From NCBI RefSeq assembly GCF_000273745.1, contig NZ_AKVZ01000020.1, positions 17,387-81,386 on the forward strand: a stretch of 64,000 bases of DNA, read 5' to 3'. The first letter of the stretch is position 1; each line of letters begins with the position of its first letter. The notes beneath the pieces are model-generated. The model saw only the letters and a list, made by a program, of their open reading frames with translations, was not told the origin of the DNA and did not search any database. The translations under genes and the position numbers were made by a program. This stretch comes from Rickettsia australis str. Phillips. Lineage in GTDB: Bacteria; Pseudomonadota; Alphaproteobacteria; Rickettsiales; Rickettsiaceae. This document shows, piece by piece, positions 18,508 through 27,811 of this stretch.

Positions 18508-19282
18508 CGAAATAAATACTAAATCATCAATGAGGCAGTTAGCTTCGATTGAAACGATCTCTACAAATACACTTGATATAATAAGCGAGGATGGCAAATT
18601 TAGCAGTGGCTGGATTGGTGAGGTAGAAGCACAAGAGGAAACCCCTGCAGCAAAGTTAAAGCAGCAGCGTATTTTTGTTCATGAGCTGGCACAGCCGAAA
18701 GCTAGCCAAGCACTACTTGATGATGCGACTATTAGGGTTGAAAATTTGTTAGGTGCAAGATTGCATGATAGTTTCGTTAAAATGGAAAATAATGCGTTTA
18801 TAAACGGTGACGGTATAAAAAAACCTAGAGGTATTTTATCGCCTGAACATGATAAAATCGAGAAAGTTAAGATGGGTAATAAAATTATCACCGATGGGCT
18901 GCTTGATTTTATCAACGCACTTAAGGAAGAATATTTAGCAAATGCAACTTTGCTAATGAATCGTATTACCTTATCGAAAATACAGCAGCTTAAAGATCAT
19001 CAAGGTCGTTTTATTTGGCAACAATCTTTATCGGATTCCTTTAAACAAACTATATTTGGAGTACCGGTAATTTGTAGCTCCGATATGCCTCCTATAGATA
19101 AACAGGGAAATGCTATAGCGGTATGTGACTTTAAAGCAGGTTATAAAATAGTAGATAGAAGCGATATTAATATCATGCGTGATCCTTATACAGAAAAGCC
19201 TTTTGTGAAATTTTATGCAGTGACGAGAGTAAGGGGCGATGTTGTTAACCCAGACGCTATTAAAGTTGGGGTTTTTAATTAG
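18299..19282 (+). pseudogene. HK97-fold major capsid protein remnant (GTA/phage)
   Basis: The long surviving part (from 18530, 250 codons) reads RQLASIETISTNTLDIISED, VENLLGARLHDSFVKMENNA, FINGDGIKKPRGIL, IFGVPVICSSDMPP and AVCDFKAGYKIVDRSDINIM: the P-domain and A-domain pattern of HK97-type major capsid proteins. The upstream part (KSSLNSRS, then shifted AGGVLILQTLYNSI) is separated by a frameshift near 18465. The remaining 250-residue frame is open and could in principle be translated. It sits between protease and connector genes in the usual order. Confidence 0.85.
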
Positions 19283-19667
19283 ATACTGTGTCATCCCGCG
19301 ACTTGATCGCGGGATCTATAAAAAATTTAAAGACCAAGAAAATGACTTAGCGGCAGATGATTATTCGATTGAGCAAAATCTTTTAACTCTAAATAAAGCA
19401 TTAAGTAATGCAGAGCTGACGGTAGAATATATAAGCGGTTACGATAAAAACAATATTCCGCACGCTATAAAACACGGGATTATCTTACATATTGCCGAGA
19501 TGTATGATAGTCAAGCTACAAATTGTATAGGGCTTTCCAAAGAGGTAAAAATTTATATTTGCCTTATCGCAATATACAAATTTAGGAAATACGGTTCTTA
19601 TAACTGTGTAGATACGAAGTCGTCATTGCAAGGAGCTGTAGGCGACGCGGCAATCCAACAAAAATAG
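19239..19667 (+). pseudogene. head-tail connector-like protein with RPE at both ends
   Basis: The middle of this frame (DDYSIEQNLLTLNKALSNAE, NIPHAIKHGIILHIAEMYDS) resembles the small helical gp6-type connectors that follow capsid genes in HK97-like and GTA clusters. The first residues (VIPRLDRGIYK) come from a half family B palindrome at 19288-19320, and the last (TKSSLQGAVGDAAIQQK) from a family A element, so both natural ends appear lost. Function inferred from position plus weak similarity. Confidence 0.5.
19288..19320. repeat. half RPE, family B
   Basis: gtgtcatcccgcgacttgat with complementary cgcgggat follows the capsid stop codon. Only the left hairpin of a family B element is present. 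Confidence 0.6.
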
Positions 19668-19740
19668 TAAAAAATTCTGTAAATCAGAATTTTTTACTGG
19701 ATTGCTTCGTCAAAACTTACAGTTTTTCCTCGCAATGACG
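19621..19740. repeat. RPE-like repeat, family A
   Basis: From cgtcattgcaagg to cgcaatgacg with inner aattctgtaaatcagaatt and a caaaacttacagtttttcct segment shared with the copies at 27617 and 36837. Confidence 0.85.
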
Positions 19741-19779
19741 GAAATTATTTAAAAGGTAAACACATGCAAAAAAACAGTC

Positions 19780-20241
19780 GTGAAAAATTTTCAGCATCAA
19801 ATTAAGTTTTTAGAAAATATCGCAGGAGAGGGGATGGAGGAAGATAGATGGGTAGAGAAATTAATAAGCTATGCCGAAATTAAGCCGTTATGCGATAGTA
19901 AATTCCTTGCTCTAAAAAATATAAGCTTCGGACATATAATAACGGAAGGGTATTTTCTATTTAAAATAAGATTTATTCAAAATATCACTACTAAAATGCG
20001 TATTTTATTTAAAGAACGGGAATTTGAAATATGGATTTTTACTAATGATAAAAATCGTAATATTGCTCTAAGCCTTGCTAGTAAAATAAGCGATAAAATA
20101 GAACATCACTCATTTAAAAATGTTGCAGGGATAAAAGCAAATAAAATAGAGTTGCAAGCTAGCAAAGATTTAGTCAATACAAAACTGGTAATGAATTATC
20201 AGGCGTTGTTGAAAAGCCCTCTGTGTCATCTAGTAGCGTGA
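19780..20241 (+). pseudogene. head-closure/tail-completion-like protein, possibly a fusion
   Basis: 153 codons from a GTG. The first 85 residues (EDRWVEKLISYAEIKPLCDS, IRFIQNITTKMRILFKEREF) fit the gp7/gp16-type head-closure family. The rest (DKNRNIALSLASKISDKIEH, IELQASKDLVNTKLVMNYQA) looks like the second half of the neighbouring gp8-type tail-completion protein, as if a deletion had joined two genes. The final residues (SPLCHLVA) run into RPE sequence. Confidence 0.5.
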
Positions 20242-20385
20242 CAGGTGTTGTCTGTATGGATATCCAAGTCGTCATTGCGAGCGACCTTTGGTCGTGCGGC
20301 AATCCAAAAAAACTTGTAAAAAATTTGGACAAGCTTAGTAAAAATATTAATGTCATTCCTGCGAAAGCAGGAATCCAGTAAAACA
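20214..20385. repeat. cluster of partial RPEs (families A, B, C ends)
   Basis: Contains ctgtgtcatctagtagcgtg, cgtcattgcgagcgacc with ggtcgtgcggcaatcc, and a complete small hairpin gtcattcctgcgaaagcagg. They appear to be stacked, truncated insertions. Confidence 0.6.
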
Positions 20386-20407
20386 CACATGTAATTTTAG
20401 GTATCTT

Positions 20408-20998
20408 ATGAATTTTCACGATATACGCATGCCGGAATTTGTTGAAAGTTTTGCGGTCGGAAAAATGGAATTGTCTACATGCTATCACTAAATCAGGTAG
20501 AGAAGCAAGACATTTAGACTGCAACTATGGCTGTCAGAAATATTTAATCAAAAATGCAAAGTTAAGCAGTACTGAATTTGAGCAATTTAATAGCTTCTTT
20601 AAAGCAAGACAAGGCAGTAATTTTGCTTTTAGATTGAGGGATTATGGCGATTATAAAGTAACTAACGGAATGATCGCTAGAGGTGACGGCAATTTAAATA
20701 AATTTCAGCTAAGGAAGATATATAGCGATGCTATTGCTCCTTATGAACGAGTAATTACTAAACCGGTTAATAATAGTGTAGTTCCGTATATTAATAACGC
20801 AAGGACTATATGGGTATAGTCGATTATAATGACGGCAATATAACCTTACCGAAGCCTTTAGGACAAAATACAACTTTAACTGCTGATTTTATTTTTGACG
20901 TAGCAGTGAGATTTAGTATAGATAGTTTTGAATATTCTTATTGTAATGACGGTTCTATAGAATTATCAAACATAGAGTTGATGGAGGTAATTATATGA
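20408..20998 (+). pseudogene. DUF2460 (GTA gp12-like) tail protein, frameshifted
   Basis: It starts MNFHDIRMPEFVESFAVGK, shifts frame near 20460, continues AITKSGREARHLDCNYGCQK and FKARQGSNFAFRLRDYGDYK, and shifts again near 20810 to GIVDYNDGNITLPKPLG and FDVAVRFSIDSFEY. This order is the DUF2460 family, the homologue of gene 12 in the Rhodobacter GTA cluster (distal tail/baseplate hub). Ancestral length about 200 residues. Confidence 0.82.
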
Positions 20999-21772
20999 GT
21001 ATTGCCATTGAAGAAGTAATAACAAAGCTCTCTAATTTTGTTTATTGTTTTCAAATTAAGTTAGCTAGCGGTGAGGCATTAAACTTAACAAATAGTAATC
21101 ATGCTATAAAAAGTGAAGAGAGAGTTTTTTCACCGAATTCCGGTTTAGATGTCAAAGAAGCGGAATTTAACGATTCTGCACAGAATCATATAATTTTGGA
21201 AGGTATTTTTGAAAAAAACGGCATTATGACGACAATGGATTTAAATAATTCTATTGTTAAAATAATAATATATACTGACAAGCTTTTTGAGCATTTCGTT
21301 ACATATTATTGCACTTTATATACACAATATGATTTAAACTTTAAAATATATTTAAAACCTGAAACGGTAAAATATAATCAGACTATAATTAACCAATATA
21401 GCAAAATATGTAAAGCAGTTTTTGGAAATAGTAAATGCCAAATAGATAAAGCTTTATATAGCGGCATATATAAGGTTAAAGAAATGCTCAAGGAAAGTTT
21501 AAGAATACTAGATTTAGATAAAGAAAACTGCTATTATAACGGCGGTCAAATTATATTCGGCAAAAATCATTTTAGCAATAAAGTTCTAAGCAATTTCAGT
21601 GATGATTATATTAGAAGATATTATACCAAATTATGCTAAAGATACCGAGGAAGTAAAAATTATTGCCGGATGTGATAAAAATTTTATAAGCTGTTGCAAT
21701 AAATTTAATAATGCTATAAATTTTAGGGGCAAACCACTAATACCAAAAAAAGATTTTATAAATTTAGTATAA
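20995..21772 (+). pseudogene. DUF2163 (GTA gp13-like) tail protein, frameshifted at the 3' end
   Basis: It overlaps the previous gene by four bases. The frame reads FVYCFQIKLASGEALNLTNS and FSPNSGLDVKEAEF to a stop at 21639, but the typical family ending (IIAGCDKNFISCCNKFNNAI, NFRGKPLIPK) lies in another frame to 21772. So a single frameshift occurred just before 21639. DUF2163 proteins follow DUF2460 in GTA clusters and form part of the tail hub. Confidence 0.82.
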
Positions 21773-21775
21773 TCA

Positions 21776-21949
21776 ATGAAACAAAGCTTTATAAAACTAG
21801 TATATGCAGAGCTAAAGAATATAATAAATATGAAAAGCGCCAAACAACAGCAAAAAAAAGAAATGCAATTAATTGATTATTTTAAAATAGTTGAAAGTAA
21901 TATATTATATACATTTCAAAAAATAAAAAAGGAATATGAAAGAGACTAA
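21776..21949 (+). CDS. small hypothetical protein, 57 aa
   Basis: ATG at 21776 to TAA at 21949: a charged, helical peptide (MKQSFIKLVYAELKNI...KKEYERD). It starts four bases after the DUF2163 end and overlaps the next gene by 14 bases, which suggests translational coupling. In GTA clusters a cell-wall peptidase (gp14) stands here; this peptide does not resemble one and may be its remnant. Confidence 0.4.
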   Translation: MKQSFIKLVYAELKNIINMKSAKQQQKKEMQLIDYFKIVESNILYTFQKIKKEYERD

Positions 21950-22268
21950 ACGTTTTTTTAACAAAAATAATAGATTAAATAAAGGTTATGCTAAGACTTT
22001 GAGTATCAATGAGCCTGATAATAATTTTTACCGTAAAAAATTTGAACATATATTACCGCCAATTGATTTAATCAGTGAATATGAGAGTATTTATCCCGGT
22101 ACTTTACAGGAATTAATGCATATGGCACAAAAAGAACAAGCTCATAAGCATGCTATAGATCTAAAAAACTTGAAAATACAGGAAAGAGTCGCTAAATTAA
22201 CACGAATCTGTTTATTAATATTTGGCATTTGCCTTGTAGTTTCAATTTTTTTAAAACTTTCTAAATAA
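21936..22268 (+). CDS. DUF2335 family membrane protein
   Basis: 110 residues. The core LPPIDLISEYESIYPGTLQE followed by LMHMAQKEQAHKHAIDLKNL is the DUF2335 signature, and one C-terminal helix (ICLLIFGICLVVSIFLKL) anchors it in the membrane. Family members are often found beside phage or GTA genes; a holin-like or scaffold role has been suggested but not shown. This is the only clearly intact gene at the end of the cluster. Confidence 0.75.
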   Translation: MKETKRFFNKNNRLNKGYAKTLSINEPDNNFYRKKFEHILPPIDLISEYESIYPGTLQELMHMAQKEQAHKHAIDLKNLKIQERVAKLTRICLLIFGICLVVSIFLKLSK

Positions 22269-22363
22269 AATTAAAGATAAAATATTTTATTTACTTGTAA
22301 TTTTAAATAAAATAAGTTAAATGCAATATATATTTATTTATAAACATAATACGGAGAAATTTT

Positions 22364-22885
22364 ATTTCTAAAAATAATTTTCCTAAGGCTAATAGAGAAA
22401 TCAGAGCTAAAGAAGTTCGTCTAGTAGGCGAAAACGGCGAAATGCACGGCGTTGTAAATATTAGAGAAGCATTAGATATAGCAGAAAGAGCAGGTCTTGA
22501 CTTAGTCGAGATATCACCGAATTCTGTACCCCCTGTCTGTAAAATTCTAGATTTTGGTAAGTTTAAGTACAAAAGCAAAAAGCGTTTGCATGAAGCACGC
22601 AAAAAGCAAAAAATCGTCGTACTTAAAGAAATGAAATTTAAACCTAATATTAGTATAGGTGATTTTGAAACTAAGCTAAGAAAAATAAAAGAATTTTTAA
22701 AAGACGGAGATAAAGTAAAAATTTCTTTATGGTTTAAGGGACGAGAGATTCTTCATAAAGAGGTTGGTCAAGAACTATTTAAACGTATAGAAGTAGGACT
22801 CGAAGGACTCGTTAAAATCGATCAGCATGCTAAAATGGAAGGTAAGCAGATGATAATGATAGTTAGCCCTGATATTAAGGTGTGA
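22364..22885 (+). CDS. infC: translation initiation factor IF-3, AUU start
   Basis: 173 residues when started at ATT (22364), seven bases after ggag (22353-22356): (M)[20 protein letters not shown]. The first in-frame ATG (22442) would delete the first 26 residues, including the conserved N-terminal strand, so ATT is chosen. N-domain: [20 protein letters not shown]; linker and C-domain: [20 protein letters not shown] and [16 protein letters not shown]-3 checks start codons, and an AUU start is known in E. coli infC as an autoregulatory device: IF-3 represses its own non-AUG start. Confidence 0.93.
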   Translation: MSKNNFPKANREIRAKEVRLVGENGEMHGVVNIREALDIAERAGLDLVEISPNSVPPVCKILDFGKFKYKSKKRLHEARKKQKIVVLKEMKFKPNISIGDFETKLRKIKEFLKDGDKVKISLWFKGREILHKEVGQELFKRIEVGLEGLVKIDQHAKMEGKQMIMIVSPDIKV

Positions 22886-22951
22886 TAGCTACTCAAATCG
22901 TTATGAGCTACGTGGCTGTGTGTTGTTGCATGAATCGGTCAAACCTACTCG

Positions 22952-23091
22952 ATTTCATTCCCGCGTGTAGGCAGGGATCCAGTAAAATATATAAAAAACA
23001 AGTTTTTTATATATTTGTTTTATCAAATATGTAACTTCTATATTAATATTGAAGTTATTTTACTGGATCCCCGCCTACGCGGGAATGAAAT
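22952..23091. repeat. long RPE-like repeat, family C (copy 1)
   Basis: 140 bp: atttcattcccgcgtgtagg ... cctacgcgggaatgaaat with catataaaaaacaagt-like interior. The interior is shared with the element at 52016-52156, so both derive from one ancestor and are not just similar ends. Confidence 0.82.
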
Positions 23092-23168
23092 AAAATGAGC
23101 CATACAACAACGCCTCCTCGCAATGACATTAAGAACAACAATAATAAAAAATCAAATCTAAACAAATT

Positions 23169-24407
23169 ATGCCGATTAAAATTTTAATGCCTGCTTTATC
23201 TCCGACTATGACGGCAGGAAATCTAGCTAGGTGGTTAAAAAAAGAAGGAGATAAAGTTAATCCTGGGGAAGTAATTGCCGAAATTGAAACCGATAAAGCA
23301 ACGATGGAAGTAGAAGCAGTAGATGAAGGTATACTGGCCAAAATAGTTATCCCACAAAATAGTCAAAATGTACCTGTTAACTCTTTAATTGCCGTATTAA
23401 GTGAAGAAGGAGAAGAAAAAGCGGATATTGATGCGTTTATTACAAAAAATAATAATGTATCACCGTCACCAAAAACAGATGCTAACCTTCCAAAACCCCA
23501 CGAGAATATAGCTAAGCTAGAAGAGCAGGTAGCAGTTATAAAACATGATGCTAGTAAAATATTCGCCTCACCTCTTGCAAAAAGACTTGCAAAAATGGGA
23601 AATATTAGACTTGAGAGCGTGAAAGGTAGCGGTCCATACGGTAGAATAGTCAAACAAGATGTCTTATCATATACTCCTAGCACTGTTCATAATAAAATAG
23701 TTAGTAGAAATCCTGAAGAATATCGTTTAGTACCAAATAATAATATCCGCAAGATTATAGCCAAGCGTCTACTTGAATCTAAACAAACAGTTCCACATTT
23801 TTATTTATCTATAGAATGTAATGTTGATAAATTGTTAGATATAAGAGAAGATATTAATAAATCTTTTTTTGAAGATAAATCAACAAGGATATCGGTTAAT
23901 GATTTTATTATTTTAGCAGTAGCCAAAGCTTTACAAGCAGTACCAAATGCCAATGCTAGTTGGGGGGAAGATGCAATTAGATATTACAATAATATCGATA
24001 TTTCAGTAGCGGTAGCGATTGAGAACGGGCTTGTTACGCCGATAGTTAAAAATGCCAATCAAAAAAACATTATAGAGCTATCTCGTGAAATGAAAGGATT
24101 AATAAAGAAAGCAAAAGATAATAAATTAACCCCTGAAGAATTTCAGGGCGGAGGGTTTACCATTTCTAACCTCGGTATGTACGGTATTAAAAATTTCAAT
24201 GCTATAATTAACCCACCACAAAGTTGTATAATGAGCGTCGGAGCTAGTGCAAAACGTGCTATAGTCAAGAATGATCAAATAACTATAGCAACAATTATGG
24301 ATGTAACTCTTTCTGCCGATCACCGAGTAGTAGACGGAGCAGTCGGTGCTGAGTTCTTGGCAGCGTTTAAGAAGTTTATAGAAAGCCCCGCTTTGATATT
24401 GATATAA
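23169..24407 (+). CDS. pdhC: pyruvate dehydrogenase E2, dihydrolipoyl acetyltransferase
   Basis: 412 residues. An N-terminal lipoyl domain carries the lipoylated Lys in [17 protein letters not shown] (near residue 43). A hinge leads to the E1/E3-binding domain ([20 protein letters not shown], near 135). The catalytic domain ends with [17 protein letters not shown] (active-site His and Asp). It forms the core of the complex that makes acetyl-CoA from pyruvate. E1 genes are not adjacent; an E3 (lpdA) is at 50.6 kb. RPEs flank both sides. Confidence 0.95.
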   Translation: MPIKILMPALSPTMTAGNLARWLKKEGDKVNPGEVIAEIETDKATMEVEAVDEGILAKIVIPQNSQNVPVNSLIAVLSEEGEEKADIDAFITKNNNVSPSPKTDANLPKPHENIAKLEEQVAVIKHDASKIFASPLAKRLAKMGNIRLESVKGSGPYGRIVKQDVLSYTPSTVHNKIVSRNPEEYRLVPNNNIRKIIAKRLLESKQTVPHFYLSIECNVDKLLDIREDINKSFFEDKSTRISVNDFIILAVAKALQAVPNANASWGEDAIRYYNNIDISVAVAIENGLVTPIVKNANQKNIIELSREMKGLIKKAKDNKLTPEEFQGGGFTISNLGMYGIKNFNAIINPPQSCIMSVGASAKRAIVKNDQITIATIMDVTLSADHRVVDGAVGAEFLAAFKKFIESPALILI

Positions 24408-24450
24408 GCCGTCATTACGAACATTGCCCATGTGGATCAATTTCATCTCT

Positions 24451-24550
24451 GTGTCATCCCGTGACTTGACCACAGGATCCATAAAAACAACTTAAAATAC
24501 TAATATTATAGTATTTTAAGATGGATACCGCGCTCAAGTCGCGGTATGAC
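24451..24550. repeat. RPE-like repeat, family B
   Basis: gtgtcatcccgtgacttgac ... caagtcgcggtatgac with AT-rich inner palindrome (cttaaaatactaatattata). Confidence 0.82.
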
Positions 24551-24580
24551 AATAATCAAAACAAATCAAAATAAAATAAC

Positions 24581-25648
24581 ATGAGTTTTTCAGATAATTT
24601 AGCAAAAATTTTAGATAAATATGAAAATTTAGGCAAAAAACTATCTTCCGGCATTATAGGAGACGAGTTTGTGAAGGCATCTAAAGAATATGCCGAACTT
24701 GAAGATGTTGTAGTAAAAATTAAAGAATATAATAAAGCTAAATCTGAGCTTGAAGAAGCAAATAATTTTAAGCTAGAAGTAGGACTTGATAATACCACTT
24801 TAGAAATGATTGAAGACGAAATACATACTCTTGAAAATTCGTTACCAAAACTTGAAAGAGCTGTAAAAATTGCTTTATTACCGAAAGATGATGCGGATAA
24901 TAAAAGTGCTATTATTGAAGTTAGAGCAGGAAGCGGCGGAGAAGAAGCCGCACTTTTTGCTGCCGTACTTTTCAATATGTACCAACGATACGCCGAGTTA
25001 AAAGGATGGCGTTTCGAGATATTAGCAATTTCCGATACTGGCATAGGCGGTTATAAAGAAGCATCGGCGTCGATAAAAGGCAAAGATGTATTCTCTAAGC
25101 TCAAATTTGAATCAGGCGTTCATAGAGTGCAGAGAGTACCGGAAACGGAATCACAAGGACGTATTCACACTTCAGCAGCAACAGTTGCAGTACTTCCTGA
25201 GGCTGAAGAGGTTGATATTAAAATTGAAGATAAAGACTTAAGAATTGATACTTATAGAGCTTCAGGGGCTGGTGGACAGCACGTTAATACTACCGATTCT
25301 GCCGTACGTATAACCCATATCCCTACCGGTATTACCGTAGCCTTACAAGATGAGAAGTCACAGCATAAAAATAAAGCAAAGGCGTTAAAAATTCTACGTG
25401 CTAGAATTTATGAAGAAGAACGACGTAACAAGGAACAAGAAAGAGCCGATAGTAGAAGAGGGCAGGTAGGTTCGGGAGATCGTTCGGAACGGATACGTAC
25501 TTATAATTTCCCACAGGGAAGAGTATCAGACCATAGAATAAACTTAACTCTTTATAAGATAGACGAAGTAGTTAAAAACGGACAATTAGATGAATTTGTT
25601 GAAGCTTTAATTGCAGATGATGAAGCTAAAAAACTTTCAGAGATATAG
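24581..25648 (+). CDS. prfA: peptide chain release factor 1
   Basis: 355 residues. The peptidyl-tRNA hydrolysis motif [15 protein letters not shown] is at about residue 228. The codon-recognition region carries a P-x-T tripeptide ([13 protein letters not shown]), which is PAT in E. coli RF1 and marks UAA/UAG recognition, unlike the SPF of RF2. C-terminal [20 protein letters not shown] is typical. It starts a run of housekeeping genes with RPE spacers. Confidence 0.95.
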   Translation: MSFSDNLAKILDKYENLGKKLSSGIIGDEFVKASKEYAELEDVVVKIKEYNKAKSELEEANNFKLEVGLDNTTLEMIEDEIHTLENSLPKLERAVKIALLPKDDADNKSAIIEVRAGSGGEEAALFAAVLFNMYQRYAELKGWRFEILAISDTGIGGYKEASASIKGKDVFSKLKFESGVHRVQRVPETESQGRIHTSAATVAVLPEAEEVDIKIEDKDLRIDTYRASGAGGQHVNTTDSAVRITHIPTGITVALQDEKSQHKNKAKALKILRARIYEEERRNKEQERADSRRGQVGSGDRSERIRTYNFPQGRVSDHRINLTLYKIDEVVKNGQLDEFVEALIADDEAKKLSEI

Positions 25649-25653
25649 AGGCG

Positions 25654-25815
25654 ATGTCATCCCGTGGCTTGACCACAGCATCCAGTAAAAACCATTTAAA
25701 GTATACCAAATTATTTTGGCATTTTTAATTGGATTTAGTGATCAAGCGAATTAGGTAATACCGAGATATTTTTTAGTATAAAAAGATGGATACCGTGGTC
25801 AAGCCACGGGATGAC
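25654..25815. repeat. RPE-like repeat, family B, long core
   Basis: Arms atcccgtggcttgaccacag and taccgtggtcaagccacggg enclose a core of about 100 bp that differs from the other copies (ttggatttagtgatcaagcg), perhaps from a second insertion. The right end is eight bases from the recJ start. Confidence 0.78.
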
Positions 25816-25823
25816 AATGTAAA

Positions 25824-27587
25824 ATGAAAACACAAGCATCTGTAAACGGTAAAATCTGGCAGCAGAAACTAATTAACGAAGATATAGTCACCGAGTTATG
25901 TCGTAGTTTCAAAATTAGTGATTTACTGGCTAGGATAGTATCATTAAGAGTAAATAATCTAGAGGAAGTAGAAAATTTTTTGATACCGAAAATCAAAAAT
26001 TTATTACCTGATCCTTTTCATCTACTCGATATGAAAAAGGCTGTAGATAGAACCGTTAAAGCTATTTTAAATAACCAAAAAATATGTATCTTTGCCGATT
26101 ATGATGTAGACGGTGCTACTTCAGCTGCTTTACTTAAAAATGTCTTTAGAGATTTAAATATAATATGTGATATTTATGTTCCTGATCGTATAGCTGAAGG
26201 ATATGGTCCTACTCCTTTTGCTATGCAAAACATTAAAGATAAAGGTACAGAACTATTAATTACGGTTGACTGCGGTGCTATGGCACACGAAGCCCTAAAA
26301 CACGCAAAAGATCTTAACCTTGATGTTATAGTAATCGATCATCATATAGCTACGGAAATATTACCGGATGCAGTAGCGATAGTCAATCCAAATCGTATTG
26401 ATGAAAAAAGCGAATATAAACATTTGGCCGCCGTAGGAGTTGCTTTCTTATTTGCAACTGCAATATTATCGAATTTAAAAAAGCAAAATTATTTCACGCA
26501 AACAATACTTCAGCCTAACCTAATGAAGTATCTAGATTTAGTAGCTCTTGGTACTGTTTGCGATATGATGACATTAACAGGCTTAAATCGTGCATTTGTC
26601 GCAAGCGGTTTGAAAGTAATGCAACAAAGACAAAATATTGGTATTAAAACATTATATGATATGGCAGGACTTAATGAAATACCGAAATGTTATCATTTAG
26701 GTTTTATTTTAGGTCCACGTATCAATGCAGGCGGTAGAGTAGGAAAATCAAGTTTAGGGGCTAATCTCCTCTCTACTAGTTGTTCTAATGAAGCAAGTAA
26801 ATTAGCTGAAGAACTCGAAAAACATAATAATGAGCGTAAAGTAATTGAGTTATTAATGATAGAAGAGGCAACAGAAATTGCTTTAACTCAACAAGATAGT
26901 AGTTTATTATTTATCGTAAAAGAAGGATGGCATCCAGGCGTTATAGGAATCGTTGCCGGCAGATTAAAAGAAAAATTTGATAAGCCGGTAGCGGTTGTGG
27001 CTTTAAATGACGGGATTGGTAAAGCTTCATGCCGTTCTATTTTAGGTATTGATTTCGGTGCTGAGATTATCAATGCTAAAAGCAAAGATTTGCTAATAGC
27101 AGGCGGAGGTCATGCTATGGCTGCAGGTTTTACCGTAACTGCTGAAAAATTACAAGAATTGCAGAATTTTTTTAATAATGCTTTTAGAATTAGTATAAAT
27201 AAACTAGAAAATCATAAGCATGCAGAATATGATATTGATTTAACGGTTAATGGTGTGAATTTCCATTTAATGGAGGAATTAAACACTTTAGAGCCTTTCG
27301 GTCAAGGAAATCATGAGCCTATATTTAAATTTGATGATTTATTTGTATTAAAAGCAGATATCGTTGGAAGTAAGCATATTAAATGTATACTTGTTCCAAA
27401 TAAGCGAAGCTTTGGTAATAAAGCCTTATCTGCTATTGCTTTTAATTCGGTAGGAACTTCATTTGAAGATGTTTTATTAAGCCCTAAAGCAAAAAATATT
27501 GCCGCAATAGGAACGTTAAAAACCAATAATTGGCAAAATAATTATACTATTCAATTAATTATAAAAGATATACTTCTTAGAGAGTAG
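25824..27587 (+). CDS. recJ: single-stranded-DNA-specific exonuclease RecJ
   Basis: 587 residues. DHH-phosphoesterase motifs are FADYDVDGATSAALL (near 90), ITVDCGAMAHE, and VIDHHIATEILP (near 170). DHHA1 domain: VKEGWHPGVIGIVAGRLKEK and IAGGGHAMAAGFTV near 430; a C-terminal OB domain follows (LEPFGQGNHEPIF). It degrades 5' ssDNA ends in RecF-pathway recombination and mismatch repair using Mn2+/Mg2+. All metal-binding Asp/His residues appear intact. Confidence 0.94.
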   Translation: MKTQASVNGKIWQQKLINEDIVTELCRSFKISDLLARIVSLRVNNLEEVENFLIPKIKNLLPDPFHLLDMKKAVDRTVKAILNNQKICIFADYDVDGATSAALLKNVFRDLNIICDIYVPDRIAEGYGPTPFAMQNIKDKGTELLITVDCGAMAHEALKHAKDLNLDVIVIDHHIATEILPDAVAIVNPNRIDEKSEYKHLAAVGVAFLFATAILSNLKKQNYFTQTILQPNLMKYLDLVALGTVCDMMTLTGLNRAFVASGLKVMQQRQNIGIKTLYDMAGLNEIPKCYHLGFILGPRINAGGRVGKSSLGANLLSTSCSNEASKLAEELEKHNNERKVIELLMIEEATEIALTQQDSSLLFIVKEGWHPGVIGIVAGRLKEKFDKPVAVVALNDGIGKASCRSILGIDFGAEIINAKSKDLLIAGGGHAMAAGFTVTAEKLQELQNFFNNAFRISINKLENHKHAEYDIDLTVNGVNFHLMEELNTLEPFGQGNHEPIFKFDDLFVLKADIVGSKHIKCILVPNKRSFGNKALSAIAFNSVGTSFEDVLLSPKAKNIAAIGTLKTNNWQNNYTIQLIIKDILLRE

Positions 27588-27616
27588 ATAACGTTGCCCG
27601 CATGGATACCTGAACC

Positions 27617-27735
27617 ATCATTGCAAGGAACCGTAAGCGACTCAGCAATCTAGAAAAATAATGACAAAATTCTGTAAATCAGAATTTTTTACTGGATTGC
27701 TTCGTTAAAACTTACAGTTTTTCCTTGCAATGACG
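27617..27735. repeat. RPE-like repeat, family A, within outer arms
   Basis: atcattgcaaggaaccg ... ccttgcaatgacgg with aattctgtaaatcagaatt. A wider weak inverted repeat (cgttgcccgcatggatacc and ggatccatgcaaca style) encloses it from about 27590 to 27762, as at other RPE sites. Confidence 0.8.
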
Positions 27736-27811
27736 GTAAACCGATCCATGCAACAAAGCCGAAAATAGATAAGCGATTACATAATAATAACTTAAAAAAA
27801 CAATAATATTT

